Assembly: GCA_023386265.1 (NCBI GenBank)
Contig: JAEWKA010000008.1
Location: 310,001-374,000 of the forward strand
DNA length: 64,000 nucleotides
From: Bacillota bacterium
GTDB taxonomy: Bacteria > Bacillota > Clostridia > Oscillospirales > Oscillospiraceae
Direction: 5' to 3'
Shown: piece after piece, positions 52,578-61,361 of the stretch
Layout of the letters: each line of letters starts with the position of its first letter
Position numbering within the stretch: the stretch's first letter is position 1
Notes under the pieces: model-generated
Databases searched by the model: none
The model's input: only the letters and a program-made list of their open reading frames with translations
Told to the model about the DNA's origin: nothing
Made by a program: the position numbers and the translations under genes

Positions 52578-53093
52578 CTACTTGCTCAGATCCACGCCCG
52601 AAAGTCTGCGGCACGGATAATAAATCGCGAATGTAAAGGGCAGTGACCACAGAGTCTGAAGCCCTGCGGTTAAAAGCACGGGCAGAATGTTTGCGTTCGC
52701 GAGCGCGACAAATCTGAACATTTGGCATATAGCCGTCAGCACCAGCGCCGCGAGGCAAACAAAAAAGAAAGAGAAAAAGCGTTTGTTTACAAAATTCATA
52801 ACCAGCGCGCCGGACAGAAAACCGATAACGGGCAGCACGACGGTTAGAAGTATCGGTGCGTCATTCAGGTACATATCGCAAAAAAGTCCCATAAATAGCC
52901 CGAACACGCCGCCCCAGACGCCGCCCTCAAAAAAGCCGACGGCAACGACAGCAATGGGCGCGATAAACGCATGCACTCCGAAAATTGTAAAATGCGAGAG
53001 AATGTCGTTTTGAACCAGAAGCACGAGCAGCATAACGCCGAAATAGACTATAGCTCTTCGTACTTTTTCAATGTTTATCATATCGAGCAGCAT
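52578..53093 (-). CDS. mreD: Rod shape-determining protein MreD
   Basis: The protein is 171 residues from the ATG at 53093, with TTGGAGG 6 nt upstream; the longer frame extends through mreC without a site. It has five to six membrane segments and the MreD-type GGVWGGVFGLFMGLFCD block. It is a membrane component of the elongasome with MreC and PBP2, located between them in the same operon. Confidence 0.9.
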   Translation of the reverse strand: MLLDMINIEKVRRAIVYFGVMLLVLLVQNDILSHFTIFGVHAFIAPIAVVAVGFFEGGVWGGVFGLFMGLFCDMYLNDAPILLTVVLPVIGFLSGALVMNFVNKRFFSFFFVCLAALVLTAICQMFRFVALANANILPVLLTAGLQTLWSLPFTFAIYYPCRRLSGVDLSK

Positions 53094-53142
53094 ACTGTGC
53101 CTCCAATCCAAGGTAATGAGGGTAAATCCGACTCGCTGAGAG

Positions 53143-53994
53143 CTATTCGATGACATTGAAGTCCTTGATGACGAACACTTCGGACAGAGCTCCAAGCTCG
53201 CTCGCGGGTGTAACGACTGCATATTCAACCTGTCCGCCCGCCTCGGTCTGGACAGCGGTCACGTTGCCGATTTCAAGACCCTTGGGGAAAGCTCCGCCCT
53301 TGCCGGAGGTAATAAGCACATCGCCTTCGAGAACCTGAGTCTCCTCAGTGAGATATGTGAGCTTAGTCTGGCCCTTTTGCATCAGCGCGAAATCGCCGAC
53401 TATCATAGCCGCGTTTCCGCCCTCGCCCACCAGCGCGCCGACGCGCATATCCGCATCAATTACCGAGCGGACTGTCGACCAGCCTGCCCCGACCTCCGTC
53501 ACCTGTCCGACCAGGTTATATTTGCTGTCGATAACACAGTTTCCGACCTCGATACCGCTTTCGGTCCCCTTGCTGAGCGTATATGTAACACTCCAGTTTG
53601 AGGCCGGGCGGTCGATGATGTTTGCGGATTCGAAAACGAAATCCTGATGCTTTTCTCGCAGGTCAAGCAGCTCGCGCAGACGTACATTTTCGCTCTGGGC
53701 TTCCTCAGCCTCGCGGAGTTTTTTCTCCGATTCCGCAAGCTTTATTTTGAGCTGCTCATTTTCCTCGGCGAGATTGTCATAGCGGAACATGTAGCTGTAA
53801 ATACCCTCGAGCCAGCCCTTGATACCAGTCGAGCCCACCTTGACGGGCGTAGTTATAGAAGCCGCAGCATTCTCGACTGCGCTCGCGCCGTCCGAAGAGC
53901 GGCTTGCGGCAAACCCAAATATGACGGCGACGATAATGACGACTATCCCGAGCCTTATCCCGTTTTTCTTCATGTAATCTTTAAAACTGTTCAA
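53143..53994 (-). CDS. mreC: Cell shape-determining protein MreC
   Basis: The 283-residue bitopic protein has one membrane segment (about 12-30), a coiled coil (about 75-115; LAEENEQLKIKLAESEKK) and two beta-barrel domains with the signature NCVIDSKYNLVGQVTEVG and ITSGKGGAFPKGLEIG. It scaffolds PBP2 for elongation. It overlaps maf by ATGA. mreB is not in the window. Confidence 0.93.
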   Translation of the reverse strand: MNSFKDYMKKNGIRLGIVVIIVAVIFGFAASRSSDGASAVENAAASITTPVKVGSTGIKGWLEGIYSYMFRYDNLAEENEQLKIKLAESEKKLREAEEAQSENVRLRELLDLREKHQDFVFESANIIDRPASNWSVTYTLSKGTESGIEVGNCVIDSKYNLVGQVTEVGAGWSTVRSVIDADMRVGALVGEGGNAAMIVGDFALMQKGQTKLTYLTEETQVLEGDVLITSGKGGAFPKGLEIGNVTAVQTEAGGQVEYAVVTPASELGALSEVFVIKDFNVIE

Positions 53995-54563
53995 ATCAAA
54001 TATACTCCCAATTGTTCAAGCATTTTTGAAAGTCTGCAAAGCGGAAGCCCCATGACGTTGAAAAAGTCGCCCTCAATGCCTTCGATAAAAAGAGAACCTA
54101 TCCCCTGTGCGCCATAGGAACCGGCTTTGTCCATCGGTTCACCTGTTTTAATGTATGCTTCTATCTCACGCTCAGTTATATCGCGGAAACGAACGAGCGT
54201 CCGCTCAAATTCGACTAAGGTTTTTTCTCCCTGCCTGACCGTCACGCCAGTAAAGACCGAGTGCGCTCTTCCCGAAAGAAGCGTAAGCATACGGAACGCA
54301 TCGCTTATATCGGCAGGCTTCCCCAATATATTTCCGTCAAGCACGACTATCGTGTCCGCCGCTATGATGACATCCGAAGGATCGCACTTATTCGATACCT
54401 CGTCCGCCTTGGCACGGGAAAGCGCACATACCGCTTCGGCGGGAGAGAGCCCCTCTTCAATTATTTCATCGCCTTCGGCAGGGATGATTTTAAAGTCTTT
54501 AACTCCGAGCATTGCCAGAAGCTCACGTCTCCGCGGTGAGGCGGACGCAAGAACGATGTTCAT
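53991..54563 (-). CDS. maf: Maf-like nucleotide pyrophosphatase
   Basis: The 190-residue protein opens with the Maf signature (LASASPRRRELLAMLG). It has VIIAADTIVVLDG with the catalytic Asp, and KAGSYGAQGIGS. Maf proteins hydrolyse non-canonical or pyrimidine nucleoside triphosphates and have been linked to septum arrest in Bacillus. It is encoded directly upstream of mreC with a 4-nt overlap, the classic Firmicutes order. Confidence 0.94.
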   Translation of the reverse strand: MNIVLASASPRRRELLAMLGVKDFKIIPAEGDEIIEEGLSPAEAVCALSRAKADEVSNKCDPSDVIIAADTIVVLDGNILGKPADISDAFRMLTLLSGRAHSVFTGVTVRQGEKTLVEFERTLVRFRDITEREIEAYIKTGEPMDKAGSYGAQGIGSLFIEGIEGDFFNVMGLPLCRLSKMLEQLGVYLI

Positions 54564-54593
54564 AATTTGCCCTCTGCTTTGTATTAAATCGCG

Positions 54594-56681
54594 CTATTCA
54601 ACGCCGCGGTAATAAAGTCCTCTTGTCAGCCCGTTCGGAACGTAATCCGTTTTGCCGAGGAAGCTGTCCGCAATTCGAACACATTCCTCAGCGCCCTCGT
54701 TGGTGAACAAAAGCCGTATGCCCCAGAGTCCACAGCTTTCAAGGTCACGCTTCCTATCGCCCAGAAATAGCTTGTGAGCGTTCAAAATGACGTTGCGGCA
54801 GCCGAATTCCTTAACAACGGGAAAAAGCTGTCCCGTACGGTCCGAAAGCGAAACTGCGTTCTGGCAGTTGCACTTCCCAGCGCTGTTTTTTATAATACAC
54901 TGGTCGCTCACCATTAGCGGCAGGCGTCCATAGGCAATAACTTCAGTGTTTATTGGCTTATGCATATCCCTAATCTGGCTAAGGCGAAGCTCGAACGAGG
55001 CCGTAGCTGATAAAAGACCCGCCGCGTTCAATACCTGAAGCGTATCCGAATTGTATGCGTTCAAACCAAAATCGCCTCTAGCCTCCAGCGATGCAAGTCT
55101 GACGTACTTGATGTGTCCCATATTCCCGACAAGCGCCTGCATTACGCCCATAGCCTTTACCCTGCGAAGCTGCTCCATTATTTCGGGCGCCTCCGTATCG
55201 GTAATGATGCGCGGCAACACAGCGACGGGACGCGCGCCCTTTTCGGCAAAGGGTATGACCGCTTCGGGGTTCTCCGAAAGTATCGAGAGCGGAACATATA
55301 TAAAGTCCGGCCTTTCCTCCGCCAGCTTTTCTGTAAGCTGCTCCTCTGAACTGACCTGAAAGATCATTTTCGGGCCGCCGAGTATCTTTACATCGGATGG
55401 GGGCTTCGGAGTCTTTCCGGCTCTTCTCACAGGAGGCTTTTTTCTCTCCTCAGTGAGCTCGTCCAGCAGGAAACGTCGAATTTCATTGAGCGTTGATACG
55501 GGGAGAAAAAGTCCCTCGTCCAGCACCGTCTCAACATCGTAGCAAAAATAGGGAGTACCTCCCGTTTTGTAGAACTGATCGTGAATCGTCTGCTTGGAAA
55601 TAGCCTGATTCGTAGCTTTCTGCGGAACCGGTCCGTCTCTTAAAACCTTGTGTCCGTCCTTGTCCTCAACCGCAAATTTGGACGTTTTCCCCTCCTTGAT
55701 TAGAGTAAAAAACTTTACCGGCACACGGCGGGATTCCGAAGCTCCGTATTCCTTGCGTGCCGCGGAAAAAAGCTTGTTTGCGTCTCTGTCCATCTCCTCG
55801 CGGACACCGAACATCGCGGGGCTATTTTGCCCTATGAGGTACCCGTCCGTGAAGCCCTGACGCGAAAACGCAATCTCAAGCTGCTGCATTTCGGTTTCTG
55901 ACGGCTCAAGGCCATCACGTATCGCGCGGGAATATATCCCCGTCACTATTGCGGAATACTCGGGTCGCTTCATACGACCTTCGATTTTCACGCAGGCAAC
56001 GCCCGCTCTTTCGAGCTCCTTAAGATATGAGACGAGGCAGTTGTCTTTAAGACTTAGGGGGTAGTTGTCCATTCTTCCGCCGAGACTGTATTGAAGCCTG
56101 CAAGGTTGTGCGCAGGCGCCGCGGTTTCCGCTGCGTCTGCCGATGAGAGAACTCATATAGCACTGTCCCGAATGGCAGAAGCACAGCGCGCCATGCGCAA
56201 AAACCTCGACCTCAATGGGTGCTTTTTGGGCAATCAACGCTATCTGCTCAAGACTCAGTTCTCTTGCCAGAACCGCACGGGTGACGCCCATTTCGGCGGC
56301 AGCTTCGACTCCTGCAAGGTTATGAATACTCATTTGCGTACTCGCATGAAGCGGCAAATCGGGAATAGCGCATTTCAGCACGCGCGCAAGCCCCAAATCC
56401 TGAACAAGTATCGCGTCAACCCCAAGCTCGTAAGCACGCTCGGCGAGTTTCAGCACTTCAGGTATTTCCCTGTCGCTCACGAGGGTGTTCAGCGTGAGAT
56501 ATACCTTGCAGCCCCGGATACGACAATATCGGACGGAGGATTCAAACTCCTCGTCCGTAAAATTCTTTGCGCTACGACGTGCGTTGAAGCCGCCGAAGCC
56601 CATATAGATAGCATCTGCCCCGCTCTGAACCGCTGCGACGACCGCCTCGGGAGAACCGGCAGGTGATAAAAGTTCCAACAT
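54594..56681 (-). CDS. U32-family protein (collagenase-like; probable RNA-hydroxylation factor)
   Basis: The 695-residue protein is of the long U32 type. The TIM-barrel-like U32 core has YMGFGGFNARRSAKNF near the start and the Cys cluster GALCFCHSGQCYMSSLIGRR with NRGACAQPCR at about 165-200. A DUF3656-like region follows, then a second U32-like half in which KCNCQN adds cysteines. Relatives RlhA and TrhP hydroxylate rRNA or tRNA and bind Fe-S; older annotation calls them collagenases. It lies 24 nt downstream of zapA. Confidence 0.87.
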   Translation of the reverse strand: MLELLSPAGSPEAVVAAVQSGADAIYMGFGGFNARRSAKNFTDEEFESSVRYCRIRGCKVYLTLNTLVSDREIPEVLKLAERAYELGVDAILVQDLGLARVLKCAIPDLPLHASTQMSIHNLAGVEAAAEMGVTRAVLARELSLEQIALIAQKAPIEVEVFAHGALCFCHSGQCYMSSLIGRRSGNRGACAQPCRLQYSLGGRMDNYPLSLKDNCLVSYLKELERAGVACVKIEGRMKRPEYSAIVTGIYSRAIRDGLEPSETEMQQLEIAFSRQGFTDGYLIGQNSPAMFGVREEMDRDANKLFSAARKEYGASESRRVPVKFFTLIKEGKTSKFAVEDKDGHKVLRDGPVPQKATNQAISKQTIHDQFYKTGGTPYFCYDVETVLDEGLFLPVSTLNEIRRFLLDELTEERKKPPVRRAGKTPKPPSDVKILGGPKMIFQVSSEEQLTEKLAEERPDFIYVPLSILSENPEAVIPFAEKGARPVAVLPRIITDTEAPEIMEQLRRVKAMGVMQALVGNMGHIKYVRLASLEARGDFGLNAYNSDTLQVLNAAGLLSATASFELRLSQIRDMHKPINTEVIAYGRLPLMVSDQCIIKNSAGKCNCQNAVSLSDRTGQLFPVVKEFGCRNVILNAHKLFLGDRKRDLESCGLWGIRLLFTNEGAEECVRIADSFLGKTDYVPNGLTRGLYYRGVE

Positions 56682-56705
56682 AGCTGTGCCTTTCGGGTGA
56701 TGCGA

Positions 56706-56972
56706 TTATAGAAGTGTCGTAGGCTCTGTCTCCACCGGTTCGGTCGATTTCTTTTTCGAAGCCTGTTTTTTCTTCAGTTCTTTAAGGTAGCGGTCGGCCA
56801 TATCCAGAGCCGCCATCGTCGCGCAGTCGACAGCAGAAGCGCCGGAATCCCTTTTAATTTCGAGAATCTTTACGGTCACAACATTAGCTAGTTCTCGGAC
56901 ATAATCCGGATCCTCGTCGGTTCGAAGCGCATACTCGCGTCCTGCAATTTCGACAGTAACATCTTTCATCAT
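56706..56972 (-). CDS. zapA: Cell division protein ZapA
   Basis: The protein is 88 residues from the ATG at 56972 (AGAGGTG 9 nt upstream; an upstream GTG at 56984 is too close). It has the ZapA N-terminal globular part (VTVEIAGREYALRTDEDPDYVRELANVV) and a helical tail with LDMADRYLKELKKK. It bundles FtsZ filaments at the division site. It heads the minus-strand run into U32, maf and mreC. Confidence 0.88.
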   Translation of the reverse strand: MMKDVTVEIAGREYALRTDEDPDYVRELANVVTVKILEIKRDSGASAVDCATMAALDMADRYLKELKKKQASKKKSTEPVETEPTTLL

Positions 56973-57065
56973 CTCGGCATTCACCTCTTCAAATTATGAA
57001 AGTAATTTGCTCTTGTAAATAGAAACATGAATTACACTCGTTCGTTCAATGGCTTTTGAATGTAT

Positions 57066-57146
57066 TATACCACAGCCGCGAAGCGGCGTTGTGGTATATG
57101 CGTTAAAAATCTGTATATTAATCGCTTGCGATTATTATAACATAAA
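57066..57146 (+). repeat. Composite palindromic element, copy 3
   Basis: Hairpin 1 (57066-57098) has outer TATACCACA (57066-57074) and TGTGGTATA (57090-57098), perfect over 9 bp, with inner GCCGC-GAA-GCGGC-GT. Fifteen nt later hairpin 2 (57114-57139) pairs 12-nt arms with one mismatch around TT, followed by ACATAA. The layout equals copy 1 at 13757-13840. Confidence 0.78.
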
Positions 57147-57175
57147 TAGATATATTGCTACAAGTTAAAATTAAT

Positions 57176-57236
57176 GTTATACTGTTTGCAATCGCAAACA
57201 GTATAACGCGCATGTGCCGAAATCGTCGGCACGCGC
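57176..57236. repeat. Two adjacent hairpins in the zapA-dnaD gap
   Basis: GTTATACTGTTTGC (57176-57189) pairs perfectly over 14 bp with 57194-57207 around AATC. Directly after, GCGC and GTGCCGA (57208-57220) pair with TCGGCAC and GCGC (57226-57236) with a 2-nt bulge. With copies 3 and 4 they fill the 345-nt gap between zapA and the dnaD-like gene. Confidence 0.7.
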
Positions 57237-57251
57237 TTGATTTTAATGAAT

Positions 57252-57284
57252 TATATCATGACGCCGCTTTGCGGCTATTATATA
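57252..57284 (-). repeat. Palindromic repeat hairpin, copy 4, inverted
   Basis: Read on the minus strand it is a 33-nt hairpin with GCCGC-AAA-GCGGC-GT inside 9-nt AT-rich arms, matching copies 1-3. It lies 33 nt upstream of the dnaD-like start. Confidence 0.7.
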
Positions 57285-57317
57285 ATAACTCCTACTAAAA
57301 ACGTACGAGAGGGTAAT

Positions 57318-58280
57318 ATGGAAGATAAAAAATACAGACTTTCAGGTGAACCTAATCTCGCTCTCCCGACAGTTGATGCGGACAAGCTTTTAAGCCTGGG
57401 TGACGGAACGGCCACCCTGCTGTACCTATACGCACTCCGAAACGGCGGCGCAGTTGATTTGGCGGGCGTGGCTTCTTCCCTCCGACGAACGCGAACGGAA
57501 ATTGAGAATGCGATGGCAAAGCTCTGCGAAACTGGGCTTTTCAGAACCGGCGAAGTCAAAACCACTTTGCCCCTACCCGCGGACGAGCTTCCCGAATATA
57601 CCGCGGAGGACATTGCCTCCCGCACAGGCGAGAACGGCGAATTCAAGGCGATTGTCGATGAGACTCAGCGCATAATGGGACATTTGCTGACGGGCGCGGA
57701 TCTGAAAATCCTGTTCGGTATTTACGACTATCTGCGCCTTCCAACTGAAGTCATTTTCCTTCTCATAAATCACTGCGTCGAGGAAGCGCACGAGCATCAG
57801 GGTCCGGGCAAATTCCCCTCCATGCGCACAATCGAAAAGGAAGCCTATGTCTGGTACAACCGCGAGATACTGACACTCGAGCTTGCAGAGGAATACCTCC
57901 TGCGCATAAGGGCACGCTTTGGCGTAATGAACGATATCAAGCGCCTTTTGCAGATAAACGGACGTAATTTCAGTTCCACGGAACGAAAATATATCGAAAG
58001 CTGGCTCGACCTTGGCTTCGACCTTGAAGCTATCGCCCTCGCCTATGACAAGACTGTCGTCAAAACAGGCGGCCTTACATGGAAGTACATGAACTCTATC
58101 ATGATGAGCTGGCACTCTAAAAACCTCCATACGGCGGAGGAAATTTTGAACGGCGACGCCCGCGCGAATACATCGGCAGGCGCTTACGGCCATCAGGCTT
58201 TTCAGCCTAAAAGCGCGAGCACGGGCGAATCAGAACTTGAGCGTATGGAAAAAATACTGAACAGAGTCAAAAACGGCTGA
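57318..58280 (+). CDS. DnaD-domain primosomal protein
   Basis: The protein is 320 residues from the ATG at 57318 (AGAGGGT upstream). The N-terminal winged-helix region (about 20-90) is followed by two DnaB2/DnaD-type helical domains (about 115-195 and 200-285), the second with TWKYMNSIMMSWH typical of the DnaD/phage-associated family. It helps load the replicative helicase at origins or restart sites. The helicase-loader-like gene follows by 14 nt. No phage genes accompany it, so a chromosomal primosome role is likely. Confidence 0.88.
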   Translation: MEDKKYRLSGEPNLALPTVDADKLLSLGDGTATLLYLYALRNGGAVDLAGVASSLRRTRTEIENAMAKLCETGLFRTGEVKTTLPLPADELPEYTAEDIASRTGENGEFKAIVDETQRIMGHLLTGADLKILFGIYDYLRLPTEVIFLLINHCVEEAHEHQGPGKFPSMRTIEKEAYVWYNREILTLELAEEYLLRIRARFGVMNDIKRLLQINGRNFSSTERKYIESWLDLGFDLEAIALAYDKTVVKTGGLTWKYMNSIMMSWHSKNLHTAEEILNGDARANTSAGAYGHQAFQPKSASTGESELERMEKILNRVKNG

Positions 58281-58294
58281 TTTTGAGGTGAGTT

Positions 58295-59302
58295 ATGGCG
58301 TACGACGGAAAGATTTTGGCGCGAGCCAGAGATATTATCGCGGACAGGAAACGGCTTAACGAAGAGGAATTATCTCACCGCAGAGCGGAGGTTTTCTCCC
58401 GCATCCCCACAGTTATGGAAACAGAAAAAGAGATAACGAATCTGATGACCGAAATCGCTTTCGAGGCTTTAAAAAAAGGCTCTGATGCGGGCACTGCTGT
58501 CGAAGCAGCGAGAGCAAAGTGCAATGAGCTCCTCAAAAGGCATTCTGAACTTCTCAAATCCGTTGGCTACCCCACGGACTACATAGACGAAATTTATGAC
58601 TGCCCCATATGCCGCGACACGGGATATTGCATGGGAAAGCCCTGTGCCTGTCTCAAAGCTCTGTACAAAACCGAGGCTGTCAAAGAACTGAGCAGCATGC
58701 TGGACACAGCCGGTCAATGCTTCGAAAAATTTGACCTCGCATATTACAATGACATTTTTATTCCTGAACTTAAATGCTCTCCGCGAACTTTGATGACCAC
58801 CGCGCTAACTATTTGCAGTGAGTACGCCTCAAAGTTCGGATCGGACTCAGTCAACCTCCTTTTCCGCGGTGGAACTGGGCTCGGCAAGACCTTTCTTTCC
58901 GCCTCAATTGCGAAAGTCGTTTCGGAAAAAGGCTTTTCCGTCGTTTACGACACCGCAATCTCCGTCATGGAGGCCTTTGAGCTGCAAAAATTCGACCGCG
59001 GCGGTGACGATGCGGAGGAAACAGCCTCCCGCGTCAGGCGCTATACGGACTGCGACCTTCTGATACTCGACGACCTCGGGACCGAAATGACGACGAATTT
59101 TACGCAGAGCGCGCTCTATTCGCTTGTGAACGGGCGGCTTCTCAAGGGCGGTAAAACCATTATTACGACAAACCTCTCGGAGGACGAGCTGCATAGGCGC
59201 TATTCTCCTCAAATTGTTTCTCGACTTGAAGGCGAATACCTCCCCTTGAAATTTGCCGGTCGAGATATCCGAGCCATTAAGCATGAACGCGGACTTAAAT
59301 AA
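58295..59302 (+). CDS. DnaI/DnaC-like helicase loader ATPase
   Basis: The 335-residue protein has a helical N-terminus and a zinc-type Cys cluster (Cys103, Cys106, Cys112, Cys117, Cys119). The AAA+ domain carries Walker A GGTGLGKT (192-199), Walker B LLILDDLG and a sensor-type TTNLS. It is expected to load the DnaB-type helicase with the upstream DnaD protein. The same pair occurs in many Clostridia. It is followed by a terminator. Confidence 0.9.
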   Translation: MAYDGKILARARDIIADRKRLNEEELSHRRAEVFSRIPTVMETEKEITNLMTEIAFEALKKGSDAGTAVEAARAKCNELLKRHSELLKSVGYPTDYIDEIYDCPICRDTGYCMGKPCACLKALYKTEAVKELSSMLDTAGQCFEKFDLAYYNDIFIPELKCSPRTLMTTALTICSEYASKFGSDSVNLLFRGGTGLGKTFLSASIAKVVSEKGFSVVYDTAISVMEAFELQKFDRGGDDAEETASRVRRYTDCDLLILDDLGTEMTTNFTQSALYSLVNGRLLKGGKTIITTNLSEDELHRRYSPQIVSRLEGEYLPLKFAGRDIRAIKHERGLK

Positions 59303-59307
59303 ACAGT

Positions 59308-59342
59308 AAGGGCGGCCGGTTTTTAACCGACCGCCCTTTTCA
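59308..59342. terminator. Bidirectional terminator after the loader gene
   Basis: AAGGGCGG and CGGTT (59308-59321) pair with AACCG and CCGCCCTT (59325-59338) with one mismatch; TTT follows. Confidence 0.85.
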
Positions 59343-59357
59343 ACACGGTTGAGACAC

Positions 59358-59663
59358 TCAAACCGAAATCTCCAGCTCGCGGAGCTTCAGACTGTCCTTA
59401 TAGACCTTGATTACATACAGATCTCCCGCGGCGAGAGGTCCGAAAGCGAATTGACCGTCCTCATCCGTCACATTTGACGCGAGAAGTCTCCCCGCTTCCT
59501 GCCCCTCGGTTTCAAAAAGAAACACGAGCGCTCCTTTTATGCCTTTTTCCCCATCGGACACCTTTCCGCATATACCGCAGCTTTCGTCCTCCTTCGGTGT
59601 GACCACCGTGTGTATTTTTTCGCCCTTGGAAGGCCGAAAATAAAATTTAGCAAAAGCGCTCAC
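59358..59663 (-). CDS. Small CarboxypepD_reg/SpaA-like beta-sandwich protein
   Basis: The protein is 101 residues from the GTG at 59663, 9 nt after GGAGG; a GTG at 59669 is also in frame. The fold pattern is that of a carboxypeptidase-regulatory/prealbumin-like domain: GICGKVSDGEKGIKGALVFL, then TDEDGQFAFGPLAAGDLYVIKVY. A CGICG pair sits near residue 33. No signal peptide is visible. Such domains occur in surface and spore proteins. Function is unknown. Confidence 0.7.
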   Translation of the reverse strand: MSAFAKFYFRPSKGEKIHTVVTPKEDESCGICGKVSDGEKGIKGALVFLFETEGQEAGRLLASNVTDEDGQFAFGPLAAGDLYVIKVYKDSLKLRELEISV

Positions 59664-59726
59664 AGGCACCCGCCTCCGATATTATGAAAGTCACTCCATA
59701 ATACGGCGCTAAATCGACTATTGTTC

Positions 59727-59855
59727 TTGACAAGCCCCGCTTTATTTAATAGAATTACAGGATGACGCAGAGGGCATCCGCCTCTCTGCACTGGTAACCC
59801 GCGAAAGTTTTTTGCGGGATGGGACCAACAAAGTCGAAAGGATTGATCACAAATC
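59727..59855 (+). promoter_or_regulatory. proS promoter and structured leader
   Basis: TTGACA (59727-59732) and TAGAAT (59750-59755) are exactly 17 nt apart. The leader of about 95 nt has a GCAGAG-containing hairpin (about 59769-59791) and a second with CCCGCGAAA pairing with TTTTGCGGG (about 59805-59825). No T-box core sequence is present. Confidence 0.55.
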
Positions 59856-61292
59856 ATGGCAACGGACAAAAAAGTCGAACAGATAACCGATATGGAGGTC
59901 GATTTTGCAAAATGGTACACAGACGTGTGCAAAAAAGCCGAGTTGATTGAATATACCAGCGTAAAGGGTATGTTCATTCTTCGACCTTACGGTTATGCCA
60001 TTTGGGAAAATATCCAGTCGGAGCTTGATAGGCGTTTCAAGGAAACGGGTCATCAGAACGTATCTATGCCGCTGCTGATTCCCGAATCCCTTTTACAAAA
60101 GGAAAAGGATCACGTTGTAGGTTTTGCGCCCGAATGCGCCTGGGTCACGCTTGGCGGTTCTGAGAAGCTTGAGGAAAAGCTCTGCATTAGGCCTACTTCG
60201 GAAACTCTATTTTGTGACCACTGGCACAATATCGTTCATTCGTGGCGCGATCTGCCCCTACTATATAACCAGTGGTGTAGCGTTCTCCGTTGGGAAAAAA
60301 CTTCCCGTCCCTTCCTCCGCCATCGCGAATTTCTCTGGCAAGAGGGACACACTCTCCACGCGACCGCCGAGGAGGCTATTGCCGAGACGGAGCAGCAGCT
60401 CGAGGCCTATGCCGACCTTTGCGAAAATATCTTAGCAATGCCGGTCGTACGCGGCTATAAAACAGACAAGGAAAAATTCGCAGGAGCCGAGCGCACCTAT
60501 ACTATTGAGTGCATGATGCATGACCACAAAGCACTGCAAAGCGGAACAAGCCATTATTTCGGTACAGGCTTTGCAACGGCCTTTGATATCACTTTTACTG
60601 ATAAGGAAAATAAGCCTGCTACCCCTCACCAAACCTCATGGGGACTCTCCACCCGTACAATCGGCGGAATTATCATGACGCACGGCGACAATAGCGGACT
60701 TGTTCTCCCTCCGAAAATTGCCCCCATTCAGGCTGTAGTCCTGCCCATCGCCCAGCACAAGGAGGGCGTTGTTGAAAAAGCGCAGGAGCTTATCGGAAGG
60801 CTCAAAGCCTCGGGGCTTCGCGTCAAGGGTGACTTCTCCGATAACTCTCCCGGCTGGAAATTTGCCGAGTATGAGATGAAGGGTGTTCCCCTCCGCATCG
60901 AAATCGGACCTAAGGACATCGAAGCAGGTCAATGCGTGTGTGCTCGTCGTGACAGCGGCGAAAAGACAACCATCCTGCTGAGTGATCTTGAAACAAAGAT
61001 TCCCGAGCTGCTCGACGCAATTCAGGCAGGACTTTTTGCAAAGGCAAAAAAGAACCTGGACGAGCACACCTTCACCGCCTCAACGCCTGAGGAAGTCAAA
61101 GAGATAGTTGATACTAAGGGCGGCTTTGTAAAAACCATGTGGTGCGGCGATGTCGAGTGTGAGCTGGCAATGAAAGAAAAGGCCGGCGTTACAAGTCGCT
61201 GCATACCTCTCGTGCAGGAGAATCTCGGCGATGTCTGCCCCGTCTGCGGAAAACCCGCAAAGAAAATGATTATCTGGGGCGTCGCCTACTAA
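59856..61292 (+). CDS. proS: Prolyl-tRNA synthetase, archaeal/eukaryotic-type
   Basis: The 478-residue class II synthetase lacks the bacterial INS editing domain, which places it in the shorter archaeal-type ProRS. Signatures are RPTSETLFCDHWHNIVHSW (motif 2 region), HREFLWQEGHT, and the C-terminal zinc-like domain with CGDVEC and CPVCGKPAKKM ending in GVAY. It charges tRNA-Pro. Absence of the editing domain means mischarged Ala-tRNA-Pro would need a separate YbaK/ProX-like hydrolase, not seen here. Confidence 0.95.
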   Translation: MATDKKVEQITDMEVDFAKWYTDVCKKAELIEYTSVKGMFILRPYGYAIWENIQSELDRRFKETGHQNVSMPLLIPESLLQKEKDHVVGFAPECAWVTLGGSEKLEEKLCIRPTSETLFCDHWHNIVHSWRDLPLLYNQWCSVLRWEKTSRPFLRHREFLWQEGHTLHATAEEAIAETEQQLEAYADLCENILAMPVVRGYKTDKEKFAGAERTYTIECMMHDHKALQSGTSHYFGTGFATAFDITFTDKENKPATPHQTSWGLSTRTIGGIIMTHGDNSGLVLPPKIAPIQAVVLPIAQHKEGVVEKAQELIGRLKASGLRVKGDFSDNSPGWKFAEYEMKGVPLRIEIGPKDIEAGQCVCARRDSGEKTTILLSDLETKIPELLDAIQAGLFAKAKKNLDEHTFTASTPEEVKEIVDTKGGFVKTMWCGDVECELAMKEKAGVTSRCIPLVQENLGDVCPVCGKPAKKMIIWGVAY

Positions 61293-61314
61293 TACAGGAC
61301 TCCAAAATGTAAAA

Positions 61315-61356
61315 ATCCCGAAAACGTGTTCTGCGTTTTCGGGATCTTTGTTTTTG
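61315..61356. terminator. Bidirectional terminator after proS
   Basis: ATCCCGAAAACG (61315-61326) and CGTTTTCGGGAT (61334-61345) are perfect arms, with CTTTGTTTTTG after. Confidence 0.88.
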
Positions 61357-61361
61357 AATAG

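Noticed and set aside
57066..57284. The clustered palindromes as a CRISPR array.
   Set aside because: Units differ in sequence, occur in both orientations and have no uniform spacers; no cas gene is present.
57318..59302. DnaD and DnaC-like genes as a prophage remnant.
   Set aside because: No integrase, capsid, portal or lysis genes are nearby; the pair next to zapA and proS fits a chromosomal primosome.
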